From positions 27,274 to 91,273 of the forward strand of contig JBFWXS010000016.1 of NCBI GenBank assembly GCA_050187175.1: 64,000 nt of DNA. The letters run 5' to 3'. Numbering within the stretch: the stretch's first letter is position 1; each line of letters starts with the position of its first letter. A model generated the notes under the pieces. That model searched no databases and was not told where the DNA came from. It saw only the letters and a program-made list of their open reading frames with translations. This document shows, in pieces, positions 57,479 to 64,000 of this stretch. Origin of the DNA: Zeimonas sp050187175 (GTDB lineage: Bacteria > Pseudomonadota > Gammaproteobacteria > Burkholderiales > Burkholderiaceae_E). A program made the translations under genes and the position numbers.

Positions 57479-58417
57479 ATGGACCTGCGTCAACTGAAGT
57501 ACTTCGTCGCCATCGCCGAGCACGAGAACTTCTCGCGCGCCGCGCAGCAGCTGTACGTGGCGCAGTCGGCGCTCAGCCGCCGCATGCGTGATCTGGAGAA
57601 CGATCTGGGCGTGCGTCTGTTCGAGCGCCATCTGCGCGGCGCCACGCTGACGCCGGAGGGCCGCAAGCTGCTCGAACGCGCGCGCTACCTGCTGCGCAGC
57701 TTCGACCAGCTGCATGCCGATCTGAGCGAGCAGGGCGCCCGGCCGCATGGTCCGGTGAGTGTCGGCATGACGCCCAATTTCGCCGCCGTGGTCGGCGCTT
57801 CGCTGGCGCACCAGCTACGCACGCGCTATCCCGATGCCACGCTGCGCATCGTGGAGGCGTTCAGCCCTGAGCTGCGCGACCTGCTGCGCAACGGCGCGCT
57901 CGATCTGGCCGTGCTCAGCGGCACCGAACCGGCGCCGGTCAGCGCGCTCGCGACCGAGCCGCTGTTCGAGGATCGCCTGTGCCTGGTGGGCCCGGCTCGC
58001 GATCCGTTCATGAAGCGCGCTGCCGTCGATATCCAGCAGATGAAGGGACTGCCGATGATCCTGACCGGCATGTCCAGCGCCGGCGTGCGCAACGAGATCG
58101 AGGCGCTGGCCAGCCGCCGTCGCGTCGCGCTGGACGTAGTCGTCGAAACCGGCTCGATCGAGCTGGCTACGCAGATGATCCGCCTGGGCATGGGCTATAC
58201 CGTCTACGTTGCGGCCGGCGTAGCGCACATGACCGACATGAAGGCGATCCCGATCCAGGGGCTGTGGCTGCAGCGCAGCCTCGCCTGGCCGCTCGAGCGG
58301 CCGATGTCGAGGCTGGCCGGCGAGGTGCTGGCGATGGTGCGCGGCCATTTGATGTCGCTCGTGTCGAACGGCCAGTGGTCCGGGGCACGGGCGATACGCA
58401 AGAAGCAGGTGCGCTGA
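57479..58417 (+). CDS. LysR-family transcriptional regulator
   Basis: 312 residues from ATG 57479. HTH residues 1-60: MDLRQLKYFVAIAEHENFSRAAQQLYVAQSALSRRM with RDLENDLGVRLFERHLRG. The effector domain follows (GPVSVGMTPNFAAVVGASLAHQ, ALDLAVLSGTEPAP, GLPMILTGMSSAGVRNEIEAL). It is the classical divergent neighbour of the hydrolase-oxidase pair and probably regulates it. The N-terminal Met was chosen because family proteins begin at MDLRQL; an upstream ATG gives an unrelated Cys/Gly-rich lead. Confidence 0.93.
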   Translation: MDLRQLKYFVAIAEHENFSRAAQQLYVAQSALSRRMRDLENDLGVRLFERHLRGATLTPEGRKLLERARYLLRSFDQLHADLSEQGARPHGPVSVGMTPNFAAVVGASLAHQLRTRYPDATLRIVEAFSPELRDLLRNGALDLAVLSGTEPAPVSALATEPLFEDRLCLVGPARDPFMKRAAVDIQQMKGLPMILTGMSSAGVRNEIEALASRRRVALDVVVETGSIELATQMIRLGMGYTVYVAAGVAHMTDMKAIPIQGLWLQRSLAWPLERPMSRLAGEVLAMVRGHLMSLVSNGQWSGARAIRKKQVR

Positions 58418-58442
58418 GGGGCAGATGCGCTGAGGGTCAGAC
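58411..58442. repeat. 16-bp tandem repeat at the LysR stop
   Basis: GCGCTGAGGGGCAGAT and GCGCTGAGGGTCAGAC. The LysR stop codon lies in the first unit. Confidence 0.75.
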
Positions 58443-58591
58443 GCGCCCTCGCTGAGACCCGGGCGCACCCGAGGATCCGCCATGCCGCCAAGGCATGGGT
58501 GCTATCTCGATTCCATGTTTTACGGCATGGCGGCCTGGCGGCATGATCCAGCGCTGCACGGAACTCACAGAACCTTCGCAGGAGACATCCC

Positions 58592-59155
58592 ATGCCCAGT
58601 GAACTGCTCAAGCAGATCGAGAGCACGCGCGTGGCGCGCTTCAAGCAGCTGCAGCCCTTCGGGCTGGCCTTCGTCGATTCGCTGCTGCCCGACGGCCGCA
58701 AGAAGAACCTGAAGGTGATCGGCCGCGGCGTGGTCGAGAACGCCGCCATGCAGCCGCCGATCGCGGAAGATCACGGCTTCACGGTTTCATACATCCAGGT
58801 GCCGCCCGGCGGCGGCGCGGGACTGCATGCGCATCGCACCTTCGAGGTGTTCATTCCGATCAACGGCCCGATGACCGTGCTGATCGGCGACGACAAGGAA
58901 GAGCTGCAGCTGCAGCCGCTCGACGTCGTCTCGGTGCCCACCGGCGTCATGCGCGGCTTTCGCAATCGCAACGACTTCGAGCTGACCATCCTGGCCATGG
59001 TCGGCGGCCATACCGGTGGCGGCTCGGTCACCTGGCATTCCGACGTGCTCGAACGTGCGGCCAAGGAGACCGGGCTGGCCATCGACGACAGCGGCAATCT
59101 GAAGAAGCTGGCCAACTTCAGAATGCCTGCCGACATCGAGGGTTCGGCGATCTGA
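58592..59155 (+). CDS. Cupin-domain protein
   Basis: 187 residues. Single cupin barrel with the metal-binding strand VPPGGGAGLHAHRTFEVFIPINGPMTVLIGDD and a second conserved segment VVSVPTGVMRGFRNRNDFELTILAMVGGH. Ligands (His-x-His, Glu, later His) are compatible with a dioxygenase, isomerase or non-catalytic binder. The N-terminal LLPDGRKKNLKVIGRGVVENAAMQPPIAEDHG is conserved in uncharacterised Burkholderiales cupins (recall). It precedes the TctC receptor by 13 bases and the class II aldolase, so it is probably part of the same degradative operon. Confidence 0.85.
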   Translation: MPSELLKQIESTRVARFKQLQPFGLAFVDSLLPDGRKKNLKVIGRGVVENAAMQPPIAEDHGFTVSYIQVPPGGGAGLHAHRTFEVFIPINGPMTVLIGDDKEELQLQPLDVVSVPTGVMRGFRNRNDFELTILAMVGGHTGGGSVTWHSDVLERAAKETGLAIDDSGNLKKLANFRMPADIEGSAI

Positions 59156-59168
59156 CGGCGCACCGACC

Positions 59169-60179
59169 ATGAAGCCCATCCCCCTGCTCAATCGCGGCCG
59201 CCGCGCCCTGGCGCTCGCGGCCTGTACGCTCGTTGCGGGCGCCGCGGCTTTCGCTCACGGCACCGCCGCCGCGCAGCCGGCAGCCGATTCCTATCCGGCT
59301 CGCCCGGTCAAGGTCATCGTACCGTTCCCCGCCGGCACTTCGCCCGACATTGTCATTCGCCTGCTGAGCCAGAAGCTGCAGGAGCGGCTGGGACAGCCGT
59401 TCGTCATCGAGAACCGGGCCGGCGCCGGCGGCAGCATCGGTGCCAGCGCCGCGGCGCTTGCCGCACCGGACGGGTACACGCTGTTCTTCATGGTGAACTC
59501 CATCGTCACGATGAACCAGTTCATCTACAAGAAGCTGCCGTATGACCCGGTCAAGGATTTCGTGCCGGTGTCGCTGGTCGCGGCCGTGCCGTACGTGCTG
59601 CTGGCCCACAAGGATTTTCCCGCCAAATCGCTGAGGGAGCTGATCGCGCTCGCCAAGAGCAAGCCGCGCGACATCAACTACGCGTCGATGGGTGTCGGCG
59701 GCGCGGGCCACGTCATCATGGAACTGATGAGCAGCGAGGCCGCCATCCAGCTGATGCACATTCCATATCGCGCCGACGGCCTGGCTGCGGTGGCCGGCGG
59801 CCAGGTGCCGCTGATCTTCCAGCCGACCACTACGGCGGTCAGCCAGATCAAGACGGGCAACGTCATCGGACTGGCCACCACCAGCCCGAAGCGGCTGGCG
59901 CTGCTGCCGGACGTGCCCAGCATCGCCGAGGTGCTGCCCGGCTTCGCCGCCGACGGCTGGCAGGGCATGCTCGCACCCGCCGGCGTGCCCGCGCCTGTCA
60001 TCGACAAGCTGAACAAGGCGCTGACGGCCATCCTCGCGCAACCCGACATCGTCGAACGCTTCTCGTCGCTGGGCATCGTGCCCTGGCCGTCGACGCCGCA
60101 GCAGATGCAGGCTACCATCAACGCCGACACCGCCAAATGGGGCAAGGTCATCAAGGATGCGAACATCGAGCCGCAATAG
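59169..60179 (+). CDS. Bug/TctC-family periplasmic solute-binding receptor (third)
   Basis: 336 residues. Signal peptide (RRALALAACTLVAGAAAFAHGTAAAQ), then YPARPVKVIVPFPAGTSPDI, FVIENRAGAGGSIGASAAAL, APDGYTLFFMVNS, and the receptor-typical KKLPYDPVKDFVPVSLVA. The LTTG-like C-terminal lobe has GWQGMLAPAGVPAPVIDKLNKAL. It lies between the cupin and the class II aldolase; the ligand may be the aldolase's hydroxy-acid substrate, which is inference. Confidence 0.92.
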   Translation: MKPIPLLNRGRRALALAACTLVAGAAAFAHGTAAAQPAADSYPARPVKVIVPFPAGTSPDIVIRLLSQKLQERLGQPFVIENRAGAGGSIGASAAALAAPDGYTLFFMVNSIVTMNQFIYKKLPYDPVKDFVPVSLVAAVPYVLLAHKDFPAKSLRELIALAKSKPRDINYASMGVGGAGHVIMELMSSEAAIQLMHIPYRADGLAAVAGGQVPLIFQPTTTAVSQIKTGNVIGLATTSPKRLALLPDVPSIAEVLPGFAADGWQGMLAPAGVPAPVIDKLNKALTAILAQPDIVERFSSLGIVPWPSTPQQMQATINADTAKWGKVIKDANIEPQ

Positions 60180-60217
60180 CGTGCCGATGAAGAGCCAGCC
60201 GTGAACGAGAGTCCGCC

Positions 60218-61027
60218 ATGAACATCCGCGACGCCCACCTCGCCGCCGCCGGCGGCGGCAGTCCGTATCGCTATCCGCAGGTCCGCGCGGCGGTCAGCGC
60301 CGGCGAGTGGGCGCTGCGGGTCGAACTGGCCGCGGCCTATCGGCTGATCGCCCATTACGGGATGGACGATCTGATCTACAACCACATCTCGGCGCGCATC
60401 CCCGGCACGGAAGAGCACTTCCTCATCAACGCGTACGGACCACTGTACCGCCAGATGACCGCGTCCAGCCTGATCAAGATCGACCTGGACGGCAACATCG
60501 TCGAGACGCCGCCGCACGACTTCGGCGTCAATCGCGCCGGCTTCGTCATTCACGCCGCGATTCACCGCGCGCGGCCCGACGTCGGCTGCGTCATACACAC
60601 GCACACGCCGGCGGGCATGGCGGTCTCGGCCCTCGAATGCGGTCTGCTGCCGCTGACGCAGACCGCCATGTACTTCGACGCCGTGCCTGTGCACGAGTAT
60701 GAAGGCGTTGCGGTGGATCTCGACGAGCAGGCGCGCATCGTCGCTGATCTGGGCCCGCATCGCGCGCTGCTGCTGCGCAATCACGGCCTGCTGACCGCCG
60801 GCGCCACCATCGCCGAAGCGTTCACCACGATGTACTGGCTGGAGCGCGCCTGCCAGGCGCAGGCCATGGCCATGGCCTGCAATACGCCGCTGCACCTGCC
60901 GCCGGCCGAGGTCGTCAAGAAGACCAACCACCTCTACCGGCCCGAGACGCGGCGGCGCTTCGGCCTGCTCGAATGGCCGGCGCTGCTGGCCATGCTGGAC
61001 GCGGCCGATCCGTCGTTTCGCGACTAG
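60218..61027 (+). CDS. Class II aldolase/adducin family protein
   Basis: 269 residues. Zinc-dependent class II aldolase fold. ELAAAYRLIAHYGMDDLIYNHISARIPG, HFLINAYGPLYRQMTASSLIKIDLDG, NRAGFVIHAAIHRARPDVGCVIHTHTPAG (His ligands) and HRALLLRNHGLLTAGATIAEAFTTMYWLERACQ. Family members split sugar phosphates or act on 4-carboxy-4-hydroxy-2-oxo acids. The last few bases run into a 15-bp repeat. The preceding receptor and cupin suggest an uptake and degradation set. Confidence 0.9.
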   Translation: MNIRDAHLAAAGGGSPYRYPQVRAAVSAGEWALRVELAAAYRLIAHYGMDDLIYNHISARIPGTEEHFLINAYGPLYRQMTASSLIKIDLDGNIVETPPHDFGVNRAGFVIHAAIHRARPDVGCVIHTHTPAGMAVSALECGLLPLTQTAMYFDAVPVHEYEGVAVDLDEQARIVADLGPHRALLLRNHGLLTAGATIAEAFTTMYWLERACQAQAMAMACNTPLHLPPAEVVKKTNHLYRPETRRRFGLLEWPALLAMLDAADPSFRD

Positions 61028-61064
61028 CGGCGCCGCGATTGGCAGCGCCGCGATTGGCAGCCGC
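61027..61064. repeat. 15-bp tandem repeat between the aldolase and a convergent TctC gene
   Basis: GCGGCGCCGCGATTG, GCAGCGCCGCGATTG and partial GCAGCCGC. Confidence 0.8.
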
Positions 61065-62039
61065 TTACTTGTTCTCCAGCGACAGCTTCGGCACCACGCG
61101 GGCGTAGATGTCGCGCTCCTCGTCGACGACACGCTGGTAGTCGGCGGCGTTCAGATAGGCCGGCGTCACCAGGTCGCGCGTCACGAAGTTTCGGAACTCC
61201 TCGGAGGCGACCGCGGTGGCGAATGCGGCGCTGAGTCGCTTCATCACGTCGTCGGGCGTGCCGGCCGGCACGAACAGGCCGAAGTCGGCGCGCAGCGACA
61301 GGTTGACGCCCCCCTCGCGCAGCGTCGGCACCGACGCCAGTTCGTTCGAGCGCGTCGCGCCGAACTGTGCGACCGCGCGCAGGCGTCCGCCCTGGATCTG
61401 CGTGTTGATCGTGCCCGGCGCGCCGACCACCAGGTCCACGAAGCCGCCGGCCGCGGCCGTCACCGCGGGCGCCAGCCCACGGAACGCGACGTGGTTGAGC
61501 TTGATGTCGGCGGCGTCGGCGAAGGCCTCGCCTGCCAGATGCACGGCCGTGCCGTTGCCGGGGCTGCCGAACGTCACCTTGCCCGGATTCGCCTTCGCAT
61601 ACGCCACCAGCTCGGGCACCGTCTTGAACGGCGCATCGATGCGCGATGCCATCATGTGCGGGATGATCGCGGCGCGCGCGAGACCCTTGAGATCTTCATA
61701 GCGATACGGCGTCTTGCCGACCAGCGGCGCAACCGTGATCACCGCGGGCGCGCCGTAGAGCAGCGTATAGCCGTCCGGCTTGGACTTGGCCACGAAGTTG
61801 GCGCCGATCGTGCCGCCGGCGCCGTCACGGTTCTCGACGACGATAGGTTGGCCCAGCTCGCGCGAAGCGACCTCGGCAAGCTGCCGCGCCTGACGATCAG
61901 TGGCGCCCGGCGCGTACGGCACGATCAGCATGATCGGCTTCGACGGGAACGACTGAGCATAGGCCGGCGCAGCACCGGCGACCGCGGCGGTCAGCAGGCA
62001 CAGCTGGGCAGCGAGTTTGAAGCGTAGCGGGGATGACAT
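61065..62039 (-). CDS. Bug/TctC-family periplasmic solute-binding receptor (fourth)
   Basis: 324 residues from ATG 62039. Signal peptide LCLLTAAVAGAAPAYAQ, then FPSKPIMLIVPYAPGATDRQ, IVVENRDGAGGTIGANFVAKSKPDGYTLLYG, FGSPGNGTAVHLAGEAFADA and DFGLFVPAGTPDDVMKRLSAA. The ENRDGAGG segment has Asp where other receptors in this window have Ala. It is oriented against the neighbouring aldolase and follows the NTF2/methyltransferase genes on the same strand. Confidence 0.92.
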   Translation of the reverse strand: MSSPLRFKLAAQLCLLTAAVAGAAPAYAQSFPSKPIMLIVPYAPGATDRQARQLAEVASRELGQPIVVENRDGAGGTIGANFVAKSKPDGYTLLYGAPAVITVAPLVGKTPYRYEDLKGLARAAIIPHMMASRIDAPFKTVPELVAYAKANPGKVTFGSPGNGTAVHLAGEAFADAADIKLNHVAFRGLAPAVTAAAGGFVDLVVGAPGTINTQIQGGRLRAVAQFGATRSNELASVPTLREGGVNLSLRADFGLFVPAGTPDDVMKRLSAAFATAVASEEFRNFVTRDLVTPAYLNAADYQRVVDEERDIYARVVPKLSLENK

Positions 62040-62087
62040 GGCGTTTCTCGTGCAGGGGGTTGAATCGATAGGACGGCGAGGGCTGGC

Positions 62088-62113
62088 GTCAGGGCGTGAT
62101 GTCAGGGCGTGAT
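62088..62113. repeat. 13-bp perfect tandem duplication
   Basis: GTCAGGGCGTGAT twice without mismatch, between the NTF2-like and TctC genes. Confidence 0.85.
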
Positions 62114-62131
62114 GACAGAGCGGCAGGCCGT

Positions 62132-62614
62132 TCAGTCGCTTCGCCGCGTGGCGTCCGTGTCGGCGAGACGCCTGAGCCTGTGTTCGGCCGAGTCGTTCCA
62201 GACGTCCTGCCGGGTGATGCGGCCGTCGCGCAGCTCGAAGCGATCGATGAAACGGATGCCGTCGAACGAGCTGCCGTCGGGCCATACGCCGTGCAGCGTG
62301 CCGAGGCAGTAGACGGTGATCGAGCCGTCGGCCGCGGTCATCGCGTCGTAGTGCTCGATGTGCTTGCCGATGCGCTGATAGCGGCGCGACGAATTGGCGA
62401 CCATGTCGGCGACCGAGCTGGCCGGGCGGCCGCCCGGTCCGACGATGCGTGCCGATTCGGCAAGGCAGGCCTGCGCTTCGTCGACGCGGCGCGCTTCGAG
62501 CGCCGCCAGGAAGCGGCCGACCACTGCGATGGCGGCCTGCAGATCCGAAGAGGGCGCGGCAGTCGTCGGCCGTCCGGAGGCCGCGGCACCGGCCGCTGCG
62601 GCATGCGTGCTCAT
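62132..62614 (-). CDS. NTF2-like (SnoaL-type) protein
   Basis: 160 residues from ATG 62614, with AAGGAG upstream. Cone-shaped alpha+beta fold recognised by AIAVVGRFLAALEARRVDEAQACLAESARIVGPGG, then RYQRIGKHIEHYDAM, TVYCLGTLHGVWPDGSSFDGIRFIDRFELRDGRITRQDVWND. These proteins are isomerases, dehydratases or ligand carriers in many pathways. The first 30 residues are low-complexity Ala/Gly. ATG overlaps the methyltransferase stop by 4 bases, so they are coupled. Confidence 0.82.
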   Translation of the reverse strand: MSTHAAAAGAAASGRPTTAAPSSDLQAAIAVVGRFLAALEARRVDEAQACLAESARIVGPGGRPASSVADMVANSSRRYQRIGKHIEHYDAMTAADGSITVYCLGTLHGVWPDGSSFDGIRFIDRFELRDGRITRQDVWNDSAEHRLRRLADTDATRRSD

Positions 62615-63750
62615 CGCTTCGACTCCTTCGCCTGGCCCGGTTTGTAGGCGACGATCATCTTCCACGGCAGCCTCCAGCTGCGCGGCGGATCCGCGAGCGC
62701 GTCGTCGTCTTCGGCGAAGTCGCGCACTTCGACGCGCTCGAAGCCTGCTTCGCGATATGCCGTCTCCAGATCGATGCGGCTGTGGTCCAGCAGATAGGGT
62801 TCGTTGTTGCGGCGGGCGTGTCCCGCATAGAGCGCTCGCAGCAGCGGATCGGTGGGCGGCAGGAAATCGAGATGCGCGACCTTGCCCCCCGGCGCGGTCA
62901 GGCGCCCCGTTTCGCGGATCAGCTCGCGCACCGCGTCTTCCGGCATCTCGTGCAGCAGCATCGTCGAAGTGATCAGATCGAAGGCGCCGTCCGGCAGCGA
63001 GTTGTCGAGCGCATTGGCCTGTGTAAAGTGCAGCCGCGAGCGCAGCGGCGCGGGCGCATCGTGCGCTGCCAGCGAGACACAGCTCGCCGACAGATCGATG
63101 CCGTCCACGCGAGCCTCCGGCGCCGCTTCGGCGAAGGCGAAGGTGCCGCGTCCGAAACCGCAGCCCATGTCGAGGATGCGGCGCGGCTGTTCGCCGGCCA
63201 CGGCCGCTCGCGCGAAGCGTTCGTGCAGCGCGGGCTTGCCGACCACGCCGCCGCCCTGGACGGCATCGCGATACACGAACGCGGCCAGCGGATCGCCGAC
63301 CAGCCCGCCGGGATGCTGATGAATGTCGTAGTCGGTGTAGTACGCCGGCGGCTGCAGGGCCGGATCCAGCTCAAGCAGCTCTTCGTCCGCCTGCTCGCTC
63401 AGGCTGCGTACCAGCGCTTCGCGCTGAGCGGTCACGCCGGCGACCAGGCCGTACGGACCCGAATAGCGCATGCGCTGCAGATGCCGTTCGAGCCACGCGA
63501 AGATCTGGTGTGTCGGATGCTGGGCGATGCGTGCTTCATAGTCGGTCGACACCGAGCCCATCGACACCGAGTCCCGCGGCGATGAGCCCGTTCCCCCTGG
63601 AACACTGATGTCCGCTGCGATCTGACGGCGCAGCGCCGAGAACAGATCGCGAGCCCAGTAGCCGCGCGCGGTCGTGACGAAACGCTGATAGGCGGCGCGG
63701 TCCCGCTCGCGTGCCGCCTGGGCCGCGGTGGCCGAAGTCGATGCGCTCAT
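62611..63750 (-). CDS. Class I SAM-dependent methyltransferase with long N-terminal domain
   Basis: 379 residues. Methyltransferase core in the C-terminal half: motif I RRILDMGCGFGRGTFAFAEA (about residue 191), VDGIDLSASCVSLA, SLPDGAFDLITSTMLLHEMP, GRLTAPGGKVAHLDFL. The first 180 residues (about 60-175: IFAWLERHLQRMRYSGPYGL, AYYTDYDIHQHPGGLVGDPLA) form a separate, unfamiliar domain. It sits in the middle of a three-gene, ATGA-overlapping operon. Small-molecule methylation is likely from the domain; the substrate is unknown. Confidence 0.85.
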   Translation of the reverse strand: MSASTSATAAQAARERDRAAYQRFVTTARGYWARDLFSALRRQIAADISVPGGTGSSPRDSVSMGSVSTDYEARIAQHPTHQIFAWLERHLQRMRYSGPYGLVAGVTAQREALVRSLSEQADEELLELDPALQPPAYYTDYDIHQHPGGLVGDPLAAFVYRDAVQGGGVVGKPALHERFARAAVAGEQPRRILDMGCGFGRGTFAFAEAAPEARVDGIDLSASCVSLAAHDAPAPLRSRLHFTQANALDNSLPDGAFDLITSTMLLHEMPEDAVRELIRETGRLTAPGGKVAHLDFLPPTDPLLRALYAGHARRNNEPYLLDHSRIDLETAYREAGFERVEVRDFAEDDDALADPPRSWRLPWKMIVAYKPGQAKESKR

Positions 63751-64000
63751 AGCGGCCCCTTCGCCTGCTGCTCGCCGAGCAATGGCCCCAGTACGTGCGC
63801 GACGAAGGCCGACGCGTCGGCGCGCCGTTCGGCTTCCCGCTCGGCCGGCGACGGCGCCGCACCCCCGGCCATGGCGATCTCGAGATCGCGCACGCGTTCG
63901 CGCAGCATCTGCAGCTCGGCCGCCAGCGTCAGCGTCACGCCCATCAGCCGGTCGGTCACCGGATCGTTGAAGAAGGTCTGTTCCGGCAGGACTGGCGCGG
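63747..64000 (-). CDS. Conserved hypothetical protein, N-terminus beyond the window
   Basis: At least 84 residues, open to the right edge (PVLPEQTFFNDPVTDRLMGV, TLTLAAELQMLRERVRDLE, then an Ala/Glu-rich tail). The C-terminal part, residues from LAAELQMLRERVRDL, is a predicted amphipathic helix. A GTG at 63959 could start a shorter form but sits in the middle of the conserved-looking stretch. Its stop overlaps the methyltransferase ATG by 4 bases. No domain recognised. Confidence 0.6.
   Translation of the reverse strand, partial: APVLPEQTFFNDPVTDRLMGVTLTLAAELQMLRERVRDLEIAMAGGAAPSPAEREAERRADASAFVAHVLGPLLGEQQAKGPL

Overview
The window looks like a chromosomal scaffold piece from a high-GC betaproteobacterium of the order Burkholderiales, most likely Alcaligenaceae-like (Bordetella/Achromobacter/Pigmentiphaga relatives). 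This rests on the core order gph-ubiG-ompA / gyrA-serC-pheA-hisC-tyrA-aroA-cmk-rpsA-ihfB-lapA-lapB-hldE-hldD, on divergent murJ/rpsT, on a tmRNA whose tag reads ANDERFALAA, and on four orphan Bug/TctC-type solute receptors. No database search was possible. Two runs of exactly 100 N (22972-23071 and 30730-30829) are scaffold gaps, and the second lies inside a tandem repeat.

Layout. 1-1.5 kb (minus): the N-terminus of an acyl-CoA dehydrogenase-like gene, a membrane protein and a 24-residue hydrophobic peptide gene. 1.76-10.76 kb (plus): a catabolic island with a LysR regulator, TctC receptor, PaaK-like acyl-CoA ligase, GrdB/PrdB-like (selenoprotein B family) protein with Cys instead of Sec, MmgE/PrpD protein, second TctC receptor, amidase and PaaI-like thioesterase. 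10.8-11.3 kb: ssrA (tmRNA, minus) with promoter and terminators. 11.3-15.2 kb: a TIGR01244-type protein divergent from a dihydrolipoamide dehydrogenase-like flavoprotein, then an AidB-like acyl-CoA dehydrogenase. 15.2-37.9 kb: the conserved core (phosphoglycolate phosphatase, UbiG, OmpA, an amidohydrolase, gyrase A, serine/aromatic/histidine biosynthesis, S1, IHF-beta, LapAB, heptose genes, UbiA), interrupted by an AEC transporter and a PEP-CTERM protein between gyrA and serC. 38-46.8 kb: Rpn-type nuclease, proC, M48 lipoprotein, DHFR-like reductase, murJ, rpsT, yggS, pilT and pilU. 46.8-52.9 kb: a NicX/M29-like protein with an Fe3+/AfuABC-type ABC importer, divergent from a GntR regulator with two palindromes between them. 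52.9-64 kb: accessory metabolism (quinone oxidoreductase, CoA transferase, 2-hydroxy-acid oxidase, alpha/beta hydrolase, LysR, cupin, TctC, class II aldolase, TctC, NTF2-like protein, methyltransferase and an edge-truncated gene).

How the parts work together. The core block makes chorismate-derived amino acids, CMP, LPS heptose and ubiquinone, with heavy translational coupling (serC/pheA, lapB/hldE/hldD/ubiA overlap). The 1.8-10.8 kb block has the shape of a complete uptake-activation-degradation route for an unknown carboxylate or amide: periplasmic receptors, CoA ligase, redox protein, MmgE/PrpD-type protein, amidase and thioesterase. The 46.8-52.9 kb block has the shape of a regulated uptake system with a possible ring-cleavage or peptidase-fold enzyme.

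The most pervasive unexplained feature is short tandem repeats (units of 13-54 bp). They lie in intergenic sequence next to starts and stops, and in frame inside ompA, cmk, ubiA and yggS. Three loci share a TGATCGG-like core.
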